A stretch of DNA of 64,000 nucleotides from NCBI GenBank assembly GCA_023664305.1, contig JAMPFT010000004.1, forward strand, positions 62,001-126,000. The letters run 5' to 3'. The stretch comes from a bacterium. GTDB lineage: Bacteria > Bacillota > Clostridia > Lachnospirales > Lachnospiraceae. The stretch's first letter is position 1. Each line of letters opens with the position of its first letter. Position numbers and translations under genes: made by a program. Under the pieces are notes generated by a model that saw nothing but the letters and a program-made list of their open reading frames with translations, did not search any database and was not told where the DNA came from. Of the stretch, positions 49,823 through 58,421 are shown piece after piece.

Positions 49823-51136
49823 ATGTGGGCATACGAAAGTGTTTTTTATCAGATTTATCCGCTGGGGTTCTGCGGAGCGCCTTTTGAAAACGACGGAGTA
49901 CAGGAGCACAGGATCAGAAAGGTATTGGATTGGATTCCCCATCTGAAGAAGCTGGGGGTGGGCGCGGTTTATTTTTCCCCGCTTTTTGAATCGGATACCC
50001 ACGGATATAACACGAGGGATTTCCGCAAGGTGGATGTGCGTCTGGGGACGAACGGGGACTTTAAAGAGGTGTGCGATGCGCTGCACGAAAACGGGATCCG
50101 CGTGGTGCTGGACGGCGTATTCAACCATGTGGGCAGAGGCTTCGGCCCTTTTCGGGACGTATTGCAGAACAGGGAAAGCTCCGCTTACAGGGATTGGTTT
50201 TATCGAATTGCCTTTGATGGCAATTCCTGCTATAACGACGGTCTGTGGTACGAGGGCTGGGAGGGAAATTACGATCTGGTAAAGCTGAACCTGAGAAACG
50301 AAGAGGTTGTGACTTATCTGCTTGACAGCGTAAGCTTCTGGATCCGGGAGTTTGGGATAGACGGCCTGCGGCTTGACGTGGCCTACAGCCTGGACGAGGG
50401 CTTTGTGAGAAGGCTGAGGAGCCACTGCGACGGGATAAAGGGGGATTTCTTCCTGGTGGGGGAGATGCTGCACGGGGACTACAACCGTCTGATGAACGAG
50501 AGCATGCTGCATTCGGTGACGAACTACGAATGCTATAAGGGTCTGTACAGCAGCTTCAACAGCATGAATCTTTTTGAGATCGTGCATTCCCTGCTGCGTC
50601 AGTTTGGGCCGGAGAACTGGACGTTATATAAGGGCAGGCATCTGCTGTCCTTTGTGGATAACCATGACGTGAGCAGGGTGGCGAGCATTCTTTCGAATGA
50701 GAAGCATCTGCCGCTGATTTACGCGATGGCCTTCGGTATGCCGGGCATCCCGTGCGTGTATTACGGGAGCGAGTGGGGGGAAAAGGCTGACAAGCGTCAG
50801 GGAGATCCCGCGCTCCGCCCCGCGTTTGACAGGCCGGTGTGGAATGAATTGACTGATTGGGTCGCGCGCCTGGCGGATGTGAAGAGGAAGTCGGAGGCGC
50901 TCAATTACGGCGCGTTCCGCTCCGTGCTTTTGACAAACCGGCAATGTATCTTCGAACGGAAATCGGAAAAGGAGCGCATCCTGGTTGCGGTCAACGCGGA
51001 CGGAGCTGATTTTACGGCGCATTTCGACGCCGGCTGCGGCAGGGCGACGGATTTAATCTCAGGGGCGGAGCACGATTTCGGCGGCGGCAGCCTTCTGCCC
51101 GCGTACAGCGCTTATTACTGGAGGTGTGAGGTGTGA
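49823..51136 (+). CDS. GH13 alpha-amylase family glycosidase
   Basis: A 437-residue cytoplasmic enzyme with the GH13 barrel. Conserved regions: I GVRVVLDGVFNHVG-like (RVVLDGVFNHVG), II GIDGLRLDVAY with nucleophile D185, III FLVGEMLHGDYN with acid/base E214, IV FVDNHDVSR with D282. The order and length resemble maltodextrin glucosidase/neopullulanase enzymes, with no signal peptide, and point to breakdown of imported maltodextrins. It overlaps the next gene by 4 bp, which is unexpected for a glycolipid glycosyltransferase. AAAGGAG precedes the ATG. Confidence 0.9.
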   Translation: MWAYESVFYQIYPLGFCGAPFENDGVQEHRIRKVLDWIPHLKKLGVGAVYFSPLFESDTHGYNTRDFRKVDVRLGTNGDFKEVCDALHENGIRVVLDGVFNHVGRGFGPFRDVLQNRESSAYRDWFYRIAFDGNSCYNDGLWYEGWEGNYDLVKLNLRNEEVVTYLLDSVSFWIREFGIDGLRLDVAYSLDEGFVRRLRSHCDGIKGDFFLVGEMLHGDYNRLMNESMLHSVTNYECYKGLYSSFNSMNLFEIVHSLLRQFGPENWTLYKGRHLLSFVDNHDVSRVASILSNEKHLPLIYAMAFGMPGIPCVYYGSEWGEKADKRQGDPALRPAFDRPVWNELTDWVARLADVKRKSEALNYGAFRSVLLTNRQCIFERKSEKERILVAVNADGADFTAHFDAGCGRATDLISGAEHDFGGGSLLPAYSAYYWRCEV

Positions 51137-52260
51137 AGGTGCTGATTCTGTCAACCGGAACCGGGGAGGGACATAACTCCGCGGCAAAGGCAATGAAAGA
51201 GCAGTTTGACAAAAACGGCGTTCCGTGCGTCATGGCGGACGCTTTGGAGTTCGCCTCCGAGAAGGCGGCGCGGTACGGCAGGAACGTCTACCTCTGGAGC
51301 ACGGAAAAGGGAGTTTTCGGCGGCGCTTACAGGGTCGGAAGCGCGATTACCTCTTCCCGGCACAAAAGCCCTGTCTATTATGCCAACGCGCTGTATGCGG
51401 AAAGATTGTACGGCTATATCACGGAAAACGGGTTTGACACGGTGGTGATGCCGCACCTGTTTCCGGCGGAAGCGGTGACCTATATGATGAAACGGCATCA
51501 TCCGAAGGTGAAGACTTATTTCATTGCCACGGATTACGCCTGCATTCCCTTTACGGAGGAGACTGCGCCGGACTTTTTCTTTATTCCGCATGAAGACCTG
51601 ATCCCCGAATTTGCGGGAAGGGGAATACCCGCGGAAAAACTGGTTCCTCTGGGGATCCCGGTGTCGGAGCGCTTCCGGAATACGGCGTCCGGCGCGCAGT
51701 GCCGCGAGAGCCTGAAAATCCCGGCGGATAAAAAATGTATTCTGATTATGACCGGCAGCATGGGTTACGGAAATGTGGAGAGCCTTGTGGCGAAGCTATG
51801 GGAGAGGACGGGAGAAGATACCTGCATCTATGTGATGGGCGGCACCAATGAGAAGCTGAAGACTTCCCTCAGACAAAAGTACGCGGGGGAAAGCAGGGTG
51901 ACGGTGCTTGACTTTACCGACAGGGCCGACGAGTATATGAAGGCAGCGGATATTCTTTTTACCAAGCCGGGAGGCCTGACCTCCACCGAGGCGGTTGCGG
52001 CAAAGGTGCCGTTAGTGCATACGCATCCCATACCCGGGTGCGAGACCAAAAACGCGGCCTTTTTTACCGGGAGGGGCATGAGCGTGTCCGGCCGGGATGA
52101 GGATCGCATCGTAAGCGAGGGGCTTTTGCTTCTGGAAAGCGGCGCGCTGCGGGAGGAGATGCGCAAGGCGCAGCAAAAATACGGGAAACCGGACGCTGCG
52201 CAAAGGATTTATGAATTTATTGCGGAACACGGAAAGGAAAATTGCTCCGATGCCTTTTGA
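51133..52260 (+). CDS. GT28 glycolipid synthase (UgtP/MGDG synthase-like)
   Basis: A 375-residue glycosyltransferase. It begins MKVLILSTGTGEGHNSAAKA, the MGDG-synthase N-terminal motif. The acceptor domain has TYFIATDYACIPFTEETAPD, and the nucleotide-sugar domain has MTGSMGYGNVESLVAKLW and ADILFTKPGGLTSTEAVAAK. Such enzymes transfer glucose or galactose to diacylglycerol at the inner membrane face, giving membrane glycolipids and lipoteichoic-acid anchors. The GTG start overlaps the GH13 stop. The PlsY-like gene downstream suggests a lipid-synthesis theme. Confidence 0.88.
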   Translation: MKVLILSTGTGEGHNSAAKAMKEQFDKNGVPCVMADALEFASEKAARYGRNVYLWSTEKGVFGGAYRVGSAITSSRHKSPVYYANALYAERLYGYITENGFDTVVMPHLFPAEAVTYMMKRHHPKVKTYFIATDYACIPFTEETAPDFFFIPHEDLIPEFAGRGIPAEKLVPLGIPVSERFRNTASGAQCRESLKIPADKKCILIMTGSMGYGNVESLVAKLWERTGEDTCIYVMGGTNEKLKTSLRQKYAGESRVTVLDFTDRADEYMKAADILFTKPGGLTSTEAVAAKVPLVHTHPIPGCETKNAAFFTGRGMSVSGRDEDRIVSEGLLLLESGALREEMRKAQQKYGKPDAAQRIYEFIAEHGKENCSDAF

Positions 52261-52332
52261 CGTTTTGCGGAGACGGACTGCGCGGAAGAAGGCATGAAAT
52301 ACGCCGGGGCGGACGGGAGGTATCCGAAGAAG

Positions 52333-52971
52333 ATGGATCAACTGATAATGATTTTGATGGGACTGTTGTGTGGAAGCGTACTGTTTGGCAGCTTTCTGCC
52401 CAGGGTCATGAAAGGAATCGATGTGACAAAGCTGGCGGAGGATCAGAATCCGGGTACTGCCAACGCGATGAAATATGCGGGAATCCCGGTGGGGATACTA
52501 TGCCTGATCGGGGATATCCTGAAGGGGGTGATACCGGTTCATTTGGCCGCGTATATGGGGCTTGAGACAGGGAGGCTGTTCCCGTTTATCATGGCTGCGC
52601 CGGTGTTCGGCCACGCGTATTCTCTGTTCCACCGGGGAAAGGGCGGGAAGGCCATCGCGGTATCCTTCGGCGTCCTGATCGGTCTGTTCCCTGTGAACCG
52701 GGAGCTGCTGGGCCTGCTGTGCCTTCTCTATATCGCCTATTCAACGCTGATCCGCATTAATCCTCACACCCGGCGTACAAGGATCACTTTCCTCTGTTTT
52801 GCGGCGGGGGCTACCGTGCTGAAGCTAACGGAGCGGCTGGCCGTGGAATGCTGGCTGGGAGCCCTGCTTGTGTCGGGGGTTGTGATCTGTAAAAACAGTA
52901 TCCGGCAGCAGAGCCTGGAGGAAGAAAGAAGCGCGGAAAAGATTTCCGAGTCCGCGGAGTATGCGGATTGA
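52333..52971 (+). CDS. PlsY-like glycerol-3-phosphate acyltransferase
   Basis: A 212-residue membrane protein of the PlsY family, which acylates glycerol 3-phosphate with acyl-phosphate as donor. Motifs: GSVLFGSFLPRVMKGID, DQNPGTANAMKYAGIPVG (in place of the S-GNxGATN motif), GDILKGVIPVHLA, and GHAYSLFHRGKGGKAIAVSFG. The first motif is weaker than in housekeeping PlsY, so it is probably a paralog. ATG 52333 follows GGGAGG at 12 bases; ATG 52294 is an alternative with poorer spacing. It lies 72 bp after the GT28 gene. Confidence 0.82.
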   Translation: MDQLIMILMGLLCGSVLFGSFLPRVMKGIDVTKLAEDQNPGTANAMKYAGIPVGILCLIGDILKGVIPVHLAAYMGLETGRLFPFIMAAPVFGHAYSLFHRGKGGKAIAVSFGVLIGLFPVNRELLGLLCLLYIAYSTLIRINPHTRRTRITFLCFAAGATVLKLTERLAVECWLGALLVSGVVICKNSIRQQSLEEERSAEKISESAEYAD

Positions 52972-53038
52972 TGCCGTTTCAGCCATACGCGGCGCAAAAC
53001 CGGGCTGTGTCTTTTGTAAACTGAACTGCATGAAAGTG

Positions 53039-53107
53039 TTGACAGTATAATATTATATGGTGTATAGTATCCGTGACGGGGATATTATACACCATATAAT
53101 ATTATAC
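53039..53107. promoter_or_regulatory. Promoter inside a 22-bp perfect inverted repeat (PadR operator)
   Basis: TTGACA (53039-53044), 18 bp, TATAGT (53063-53068). Two perfect 22-base arms, 53045-53066 and 53086-53107, cover the spacer, the -10 box and the initial transcribed region, with 19 bp between them. Each arm has the AT-rich core TATAATATTATATGG. Binding of a PadR protein here would block transcription; an RNA copy of the second half alone could not fold. Confidence 0.85.
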
Positions 53108-53126
53108 AAGAAAAAGGAGTGACGGT

Positions 53127-53444
53127 ATGATATTCAACACAGGAGCCGCTCTTCTTGACGCCATCGTACTGGCCGTCGTGTCAAAGGAACCGGAGGGAAC
53201 CTACGGCTACAAGATCACCCAGGAGGTAAGGCAGGTCATAGAATTGTCGGAATCAACGCTGTATCCTGTACTGCGCAGGCTGCAGAAGGATGCGTGTCTT
53301 GAGGTCTATGACATGGAATGCGGCGGCAGAAACCGCAGATATTACAAGATTACCGGCAGCGGCTGGGCCCAGCTGCAGCTCTACGAGGGAGAGTGGCGTC
53401 AGTATTCCGATAAGATCACGCGATTGTTCGAGGGGAGGGTTTAG
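53127..53444 (+). CDS. PadR family transcriptional regulator (second module)
   Basis: A 105-residue PadR protein: ALLDAIVLAVVSKEPEGTYG, YKITQEVRQVIELSESTLYP, VLRRLQKDACLEVYDMECGG and RNRRYYKITGSGWAQL. Same family and length as the protein at 17165. It is the first gene of a three-gene operon behind a very large palindrome, probably its own operator. The next gene begins 4 bp after its stop. Confidence 0.93.
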   Translation: MIFNTGAALLDAIVLAVVSKEPEGTYGYKITQEVRQVIELSESTLYPVLRRLQKDACLEVYDMECGGRNRRYYKITGSGWAQLQLYEGEWRQYSDKITRLFEGRV

Positions 53445-53447
53445 GGT

Positions 53448-54257
53448 ATGAACAGGTCTGATTTTATGACACAGCTAAAACGGCTGCTGCAGGGGATTCC
53501 TTCCGCGGAGCGGGAGGAGGCGCTGCAATATTATAACGATTATTTTGACGATGCGGGGGAGGAGCAGGAGCAGGCGGTCATCGAGGCTCTGGGGAATCCG
53601 GCCCGGGTGGCGGAAAATATCCGCAGGGATCTGGCGGACAGCGGAGTACAGCCCCGCGCAAAGGCCTCCGACAAGGCGCTTGTCGAGTACGGAAAGGACA
53701 GCAAAGAAGAGGAACCGGACGAACCCCGGGCCAAGCCTGCGGTAAAGGAGAGTGAGCTGCCGACAAAGCCCGCGCCGCGGGAGCGGGAGAGAGAAACGGG
53801 ACGGGAGACCGAGTACGGAGACGGGGAGAGGTCGGAAAGTAAAAGAGACGGCGGCTATGGAGGAGAACCGGGAAGCTCCGGAAGAAAGGGCCGGTCTCTG
53901 GCGGGCTGGGCCGTCATCCTGATTGTGATTGGAGCCGTGTTCGCGTCGCCGGTGGCGATGGGAGCGCTCGGCGTGCTGTTTGGGCTGGCCGTCAGCTGGC
54001 TTTGCATCATCCTGATCATGGGGGTGATGGCGATAGCCATGTTTATCCTGTCAGTCTGCATGGCGGTGACGGGAATCCTGTGTCTGCCTGCGGATCCTCT
54101 GGCAGGAGTGGCGGTAATCGGGGGAGGCCTGATCTGCGGCGGTCTGGGGATTTTGTTCCTGATGGTGACCGTTGCGCTGGCGGGAATCGTAACCCCGGCG
54201 TTTTTCCGGGGGATCGCATGGCTGTTTCGGGGCAGAAAGAGAATGAGGGAGGCATAA
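53448..54257 (+). CDS. HAAS/DUF1700 domain membrane protein
   Basis: A 269-residue protein. Residues 1-65 are the HAAS domain (NRSDFMTQLKRLLQGIPSAE, EEALQYYNDYFDDAGEEQEQ, VIEALGNPARVAENI). A charged, proline-containing linker of about 80 residues follows (EEPDEPRAKPAVKESELPTK, then ERERETGRETEYGDGERSES), and then four closely spaced hydrophobic segments. In the first module (17616) the same domain is fused to DUF4097 with no membrane part. Function unknown; likely a sensor or scaffold controlled by PadR. Confidence 0.85.
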   Translation: MNRSDFMTQLKRLLQGIPSAEREEALQYYNDYFDDAGEEQEQAVIEALGNPARVAENIRRDLADSGVQPRAKASDKALVEYGKDSKEEEPDEPRAKPAVKESELPTKPAPRERERETGRETEYGDGERSESKRDGGYGGEPGSSGRKGRSLAGWAVILIVIGAVFASPVAMGALGVLFGLAVSWLCIILIMGVMAIAMFILSVCMAVTGILCLPADPLAGVAVIGGGLICGGLGILFLMVTVALAGIVTPAFFRGIAWLFRGRKRMREA

Positions 54258-54259
54258 GC

Positions 54260-55291
54260 ATGAAGAGGTTTATGAAGGGATGCGCGGTCACGGCGTTGAT
54301 TTTGTTGATTGCGGGGCTGATCCTGGGAGTGGCGGCAGGGTCTTTCCGGGAAAAAGGCTCCATCGCCGAGACGGTGCGGCGGGTTACAGGCGGAAGAGTC
54401 CGGATTAATCTCGGCTTCGGCGCGGGAGAAGACTGGGGGATCACATGGGGAGAAGACCTGTTTGGGGGAGAGGACGACGTAAACTACGAGATTGAGGATT
54501 CCGTAAATTTCGACAGTCACCATGAGATACATCAGGGTAATGTGGAGAAGTATGCGCTGGAAGGGACGGCAGAGAAACTGCAAATCGAAGTGGGGGCCTG
54601 TACCCTGTCGGTGGAGGATTCCGGGGACGACAGCTTTTATGTAGAGGGAGAAAACGTCGGCAAGCTGCAGGCCTATGTGGAATCCGGCACCCTGTATCTG
54701 AGATCGTCCGTCAAGGGCAGCGTAAAGAGCTGGAGCGAGCTTGGCGGAGCGAGGATCACGCTGTATGTGCCGGAAGGATGCAGCTTTCAGGAGGCTGAGA
54801 TCAATGTGGGCGCAGGAATCTTTTCTTTCCCGCGGCTGCACGCGGAGGAGGCATCGGTGAATGTGGGCGCAGGGAAGATTACTCTGACGGGCGTCGAAGC
54901 GGCCAGACTGAAGATTGAGGTCGGAGCCGGACAGGCGGAGCTGACCGACATGAAGGTGACGGAGCTGGAGGTGGAGGTCGGTATGGGAGAATTTGCGGGA
55001 GACGGCGAGATCGAACGGCGCGTCAGCGCGGAATGCTCCATGGGAAATCTGGACCTGTGCGTCGTGGGGAGACAGGAAGATTTCAACTATGAGATCAGCA
55101 GCGCCATGGGCAGGGTGACGCTGGGAGCATACCGCGGGGACGGCCATCACGGGGAGGAACACCATGAGGATGACCATCATTCCCAGAGCTACGGCGGCTT
55201 TTCCGCGGGGAGAAGCATCGATAACGGCGCGGATAAGGATATGGAGCTGTCGTGCTCTATGGGCAATGTGACGGTCAGCTTCCGGGAGTGA
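54260..55291 (+). CDS. DUF4097 beta-helix protein with membrane anchor and His-rich loop
   Basis: A 343-residue protein with one N-terminal membrane anchor (VTALILLIAGLILGVAAGSF) and an outside-facing beta-helix from about residue 95 (LQIEVGACTLSVED, INVGAGIFSFPRL, VNVGAGKITLTGV, IEVGAGQAELTDM, VEVGMGEFAGDGE), with VGAG turns in place of the SGD turns of the first module. Near the C terminus is a His/Asp/Glu-rich stretch (DGHHGEEHHEDDHHSQS), a likely metal-binding loop. ATG 54260 has GAGGGAGG upstream. The function of the family is unknown. Confidence 0.82.
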   Translation: MKRFMKGCAVTALILLIAGLILGVAAGSFREKGSIAETVRRVTGGRVRINLGFGAGEDWGITWGEDLFGGEDDVNYEIEDSVNFDSHHEIHQGNVEKYALEGTAEKLQIEVGACTLSVEDSGDDSFYVEGENVGKLQAYVESGTLYLRSSVKGSVKSWSELGGARITLYVPEGCSFQEAEINVGAGIFSFPRLHAEEASVNVGAGKITLTGVEAARLKIEVGAGQAELTDMKVTELEVEVGMGEFAGDGEIERRVSAECSMGNLDLCVVGRQEDFNYEISSAMGRVTLGAYRGDGHHGEEHHEDDHHSQSYGGFSAGRSIDNGADKDMELSCSMGNVTVSFRE

Positions 55292-55306
55292 CAAAATGCC
55301 GCGGGA

Positions 55307-56239
55307 CTATTTCTGTGCGGCCCGGAAATTCCTGGCGTCCGTGATTTCGGGAAACAGCCCCGACTTTCGGAGGGCGGGCCGCAGCGCCAGATAGAACAGG
55401 GACGCGAGGGCTACGGCAATCACTGCGTTCACCGCGGTAATGCCCAGATTGACCTTTGCGAGAGTGGCGGCCAGATCCTGCGGGATGCCCAGCAGATAAG
55501 TTTTGTAAAAATACCCCACCACAGGATCGGCGACGATATTGAAGCCCATGCCGCAGGCGCTGGCTAAGACAGTAACCTTTGCGACATATTTCGTATCGTG
55601 GTCCTGATCCAGCCGGAAGAGATTGTGCGCCACAAAACCGACGATCAGGCCGATGAGAAGCTTTAACAGAAAGGTTTTAGGCGCGCTGGTGACGTAGGTC
55701 GTGGTCAGGTCGCCGACGGTCATCCCGACGGCCCCGGCCATGCCGCCCCAGTAGCCGCCCAGCAGAAGGGCCGCCAACACACAGAAAATATTGCCAAAGT
55801 GGATGGCCGCGCTGCCGATGGGGATATCAATCTTCAAAAAGGCGAATCCGATATAGCAGAGCGCCGCCATCAGTCCCGCCATTGCCAGACGCTTCACGTC
55901 CGTCCGGGAGGAATCCGGTACGCCGCGGAGCGTATTATATAGGCCCTTTGTGGTCAGCAGGACAGAGAAAAACATTAGGGCAAGACTGTAGGAGTAAGGG
56001 CGCTCCTGGTCCAGCTTTTTGGCGGAAAGCTCGGCCTGCTGTGCCTTCAGGGCTTCCAGGTCTGTGCCTGGGGCCTCGTTTTCCGCTGCGGAAATCTGCG
56101 CCTTCACCTCGGACAGCAGTTCTCCTGTGGCCATGGAGCTGCGATAGCTGGTGTTATGCGTATAGACTGCAAGGATGATGCCTGCGATCAGGAGAATGAC
56201 TCCGACGGTCAACAAGCCGTAACTCTTTTTTCTCTTCAT
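55307..56239 (-). CDS. ECF transporter S component (vitamin/cofactor uptake)
   Basis: A 310-residue membrane protein. The first 110 residues hold one span, a hydrophilic coiled region (SEVKAQISAAENEAPGTDLE, LKAQQAELSAKKLDQE) and another span; the ECF S-component core starts at about residue 115 (RLAMAGLMAALCYIGFAFLK, IPIGSAAIHFGNIFCVLAAL, LLGGYWGGMAGAVGMTVGDL). S components bind the substrate and dock on a shared EcfT/EcfA module encoded elsewhere. The substrate is not clear. The N-terminal extension is unusual. ATG 56239 has GGAGGTATCAG; a hairpin abuts that site. Confidence 0.8.
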   Translation of the reverse strand: MKRKKSYGLLTVGVILLIAGIILAVYTHNTSYRSSMATGELLSEVKAQISAAENEAPGTDLEALKAQQAELSAKKLDQERPYSYSLALMFFSVLLTTKGLYNTLRGVPDSSRTDVKRLAMAGLMAALCYIGFAFLKIDIPIGSAAIHFGNIFCVLAALLLGGYWGGMAGAVGMTVGDLTTTYVTSAPKTFLLKLLIGLIVGFVAHNLFRLDQDHDTKYVAKVTVLASACGMGFNIVADPVVGYFYKTYLLGIPQDLAATLAKVNLGITAVNAVIAVALASLFYLALRPALRKSGLFPEITDARNFRAAQK

Positions 56240-56251
56240 ACTGATACCTCC

Positions 56252-56269
56252 TGTCCGCTTTAGCGGACA
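56252..56269 (-). promoter_or_regulatory. Hairpin adjoining the ribosome site of the ECF gene
   Basis: TGTCCGC-TTTA-GCGGACA, a perfect 7-bp stem directly next to the AGGAGG of the minus-strand gene. It could modulate ribosome access or mRNA stability. No known riboswitch was recognised in the 56240-56495 gap. Confidence 0.6.
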
Positions 56270-56495
56270 TAAATTGTTACCTCTTTTCAACCTGAGTTAT
56301 AAAGTCAGTGTATAGCAAGACTGGAATGTTAAAAAGTGCCAGAATAAAACTTTTTTACCAGACCAGTCTGCTTTTTTTTGAAGTTAGCAAAAACTGGGCA
56401 TCATTCCACAAGGTTTAGGAAGATTCCCGAAAAAAAGTGGACTAAACTTAAAGCAAAGCGGACAAAACCGCGCAGAATACGGGAGGGATAGGTTG

Positions 56496-58193
56496 ATGAC
56501 AGGGCCGATTGCGCCGAGGGACGCGGAAAAAGAGAGAAAAAGTTTTTACATTATGAGAAATAAGGAGACTGCCGGATCCCGGCAGCCGGACGGCAGAGGG
56601 ATTCAGTTTATCTATCTGGATAATTCCAGGCTGGTAAGCTTTGCCAAAATTGCGGGCGGCATCACGGATGAGGAGCTTTTGGGGCTTTTGAGGACTGCGG
56701 AGGGCTTCCGAAGGCTGGTCCATTCCGTCGGCGTGACGGTGGAGACGGAGGATATGGAGGAGCAGGTCACGTTTGCCCTGCAGATGTACGGCAGACGGGA
56801 TACCTATCACTCCGGAACGACGCTTTGTATGCCCGTGAAGGGAGACGGCATGGAGCGGATCCTGCGGCTGGAGGAGGCGGAGTGGTCCGATGACGACGCC
56901 GTTCCGGGACAGATCCGGTTCGAGTTCCCCAGGGCGGATATGCAGGCGAAGGTGGCGGTGAGGCTCCTGCTGCAGGACGGCTTTGACGCGCCGGAGCCCG
57001 AGGAGGAGGGCAGTGTGGATTTCGACTGCCCGGAATACGGGGAAATGCTGAAAAAATCTCTGATGCAGACCGGCTGTAATCTGCGCTTAAAGCGGGTGAT
57101 AGACCGCGCGAGAAGGGGAGAGGAGGTGACGGTAGCCTTTATCGGAGGCTCCGTCACCCAAGGAGCCGGGGCAATCCCCATAAACACGCAGTGCTATGCC
57201 TGGAAAACCTTTGAGCGCTTCTGCAGACTGTGCGGCAGGGGGACGGAGGAAAATATCCGATACGTCAAGGCGGGAGTGGGCGGCACTTCCTCGGAGCTCG
57301 GCATGGTGCGCTATGAGCGGGACGTCTGCGCCGGGGGCGCGGTCAGCCCGGATCTGGTGATTGTGGAATACGCGGTAAACGACGAGGGAGACGAGACCAA
57401 AGGTCATTGCTACGACGGTCTTGTGCGGAAAATCCTGCTGTCGCCGCAGGAACCGGCGGTGATCCTTTTGTTTGCGGTGTTCTCTTACGACTGGAATCTG
57501 CAGGAGAGTCTGTCGCCGGTGGGATATGCCTACGGTCTTCCCATGGTCAGCATAAAGGACTGTGTGGTGGAGCAGTTTTATAAGAAGCCGGGAGAGGGAA
57601 GGGTGCTGACGAAGAATCAGTTCTTTTACGATATTTATCATCCCGGCAATTACGGTCATACGGTCATGGCGGACGCCATAGGCTATCTTTTAGAGACGGT
57701 TGACCGGATGCCTGCGGATCAGGCGGAGCCGCAGATCGACAGGATTCCTGCGCCCTACAGCGCCGAGTTTGAGACGGTCAGACTGCTGGATCGGGGAAGT
57801 ATTCCGGAGACGGTGCAGATCGACTGCGGCGACTTTTCGGAGACCGATAAAGAGCTGCAGGCGGTGGAGAGGGACCGAAATCTGTACGCCACGCCGGAAT
57901 TTACGGACAACTGGATGCATGTGTCCGGCGGCAGGCCCTTTGTCATGGAGATTACTTGCAGCGCCCTGTTGATTGTCGCAAAGGATTCCGGGTCGCCCCT
58001 TGCGGGCTGCATCGACGTATCTGTGGACGGACGCCCTGTGCGCACGGTGGATCCGAAGGAGGTGGGCTGGACGCATTGCAGCGCGCTGATTCTGTTCCGC
58101 GGGGAAGAGAGAAGGATGCGCCGCGTGGAGGTGCGTATGCGGGACGGAGACGAAGAGAAGCCGTTTACGATCCTGGGCTTCGGGTATGTCTGA
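56496..58193 (+). CDS. SGNH/GDSL-type carbohydrate esterase
   Basis: A 565-residue protein without a signal peptide. Residues 1-190 form a beta-rich N-terminal part. The SGNH hydrolase domain has block I FIGGSVTQGAGA with nucleophile S219, block II VGGTSSELG, block III VIVEYAVNDE with the Asn, and the catalytic D379/H382 in DIYHPGNYGH. The C-terminal 150 residues look like another beta-sandwich. It fits enzymes that remove acetyl groups from hemicellulose fragments. The xylan genes downstream (GH115, GH3) support action on acetylated glucuronoxylan oligosaccharides. ATG 56496 follows GGGAGGG. Confidence 0.82.
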   Translation: MTGPIAPRDAEKERKSFYIMRNKETAGSRQPDGRGIQFIYLDNSRLVSFAKIAGGITDEELLGLLRTAEGFRRLVHSVGVTVETEDMEEQVTFALQMYGRRDTYHSGTTLCMPVKGDGMERILRLEEAEWSDDDAVPGQIRFEFPRADMQAKVAVRLLLQDGFDAPEPEEEGSVDFDCPEYGEMLKKSLMQTGCNLRLKRVIDRARRGEEVTVAFIGGSVTQGAGAIPINTQCYAWKTFERFCRLCGRGTEENIRYVKAGVGGTSSELGMVRYERDVCAGGAVSPDLVIVEYAVNDEGDETKGHCYDGLVRKILLSPQEPAVILLFAVFSYDWNLQESLSPVGYAYGLPMVSIKDCVVEQFYKKPGEGRVLTKNQFFYDIYHPGNYGHTVMADAIGYLLETVDRMPADQAEPQIDRIPAPYSAEFETVRLLDRGSIPETVQIDCGDFSETDKELQAVERDRNLYATPEFTDNWMHVSGGRPFVMEITCSALLIVAKDSGSPLAGCIDVSVDGRPVRTVDPKEVGWTHCSALILFRGEERRMRRVEVRMRDGDEEKPFTILGFGYV

Positions 58194-58421
58194 GACACAG
58201 GGGATTTTGAAAACCGGGATTTTGCGCAGACAGGAGCAGTGTGGAAATGATTTTATACGCGCATCAGGGCCGGAGGGAGCCCTGAGCCGCAAACGGTTTG
58301 AAATCGGTTCGTCCGCCGCAGCCTGAGGGAATGCCGGCAAACGGGCTTTGCGGGGCGGAAGCGCCAGGAGACGGGAAAAAGGATAATTCGCGCAAAAACG
58401 GTGCGGAAAGGATTGACAGGT

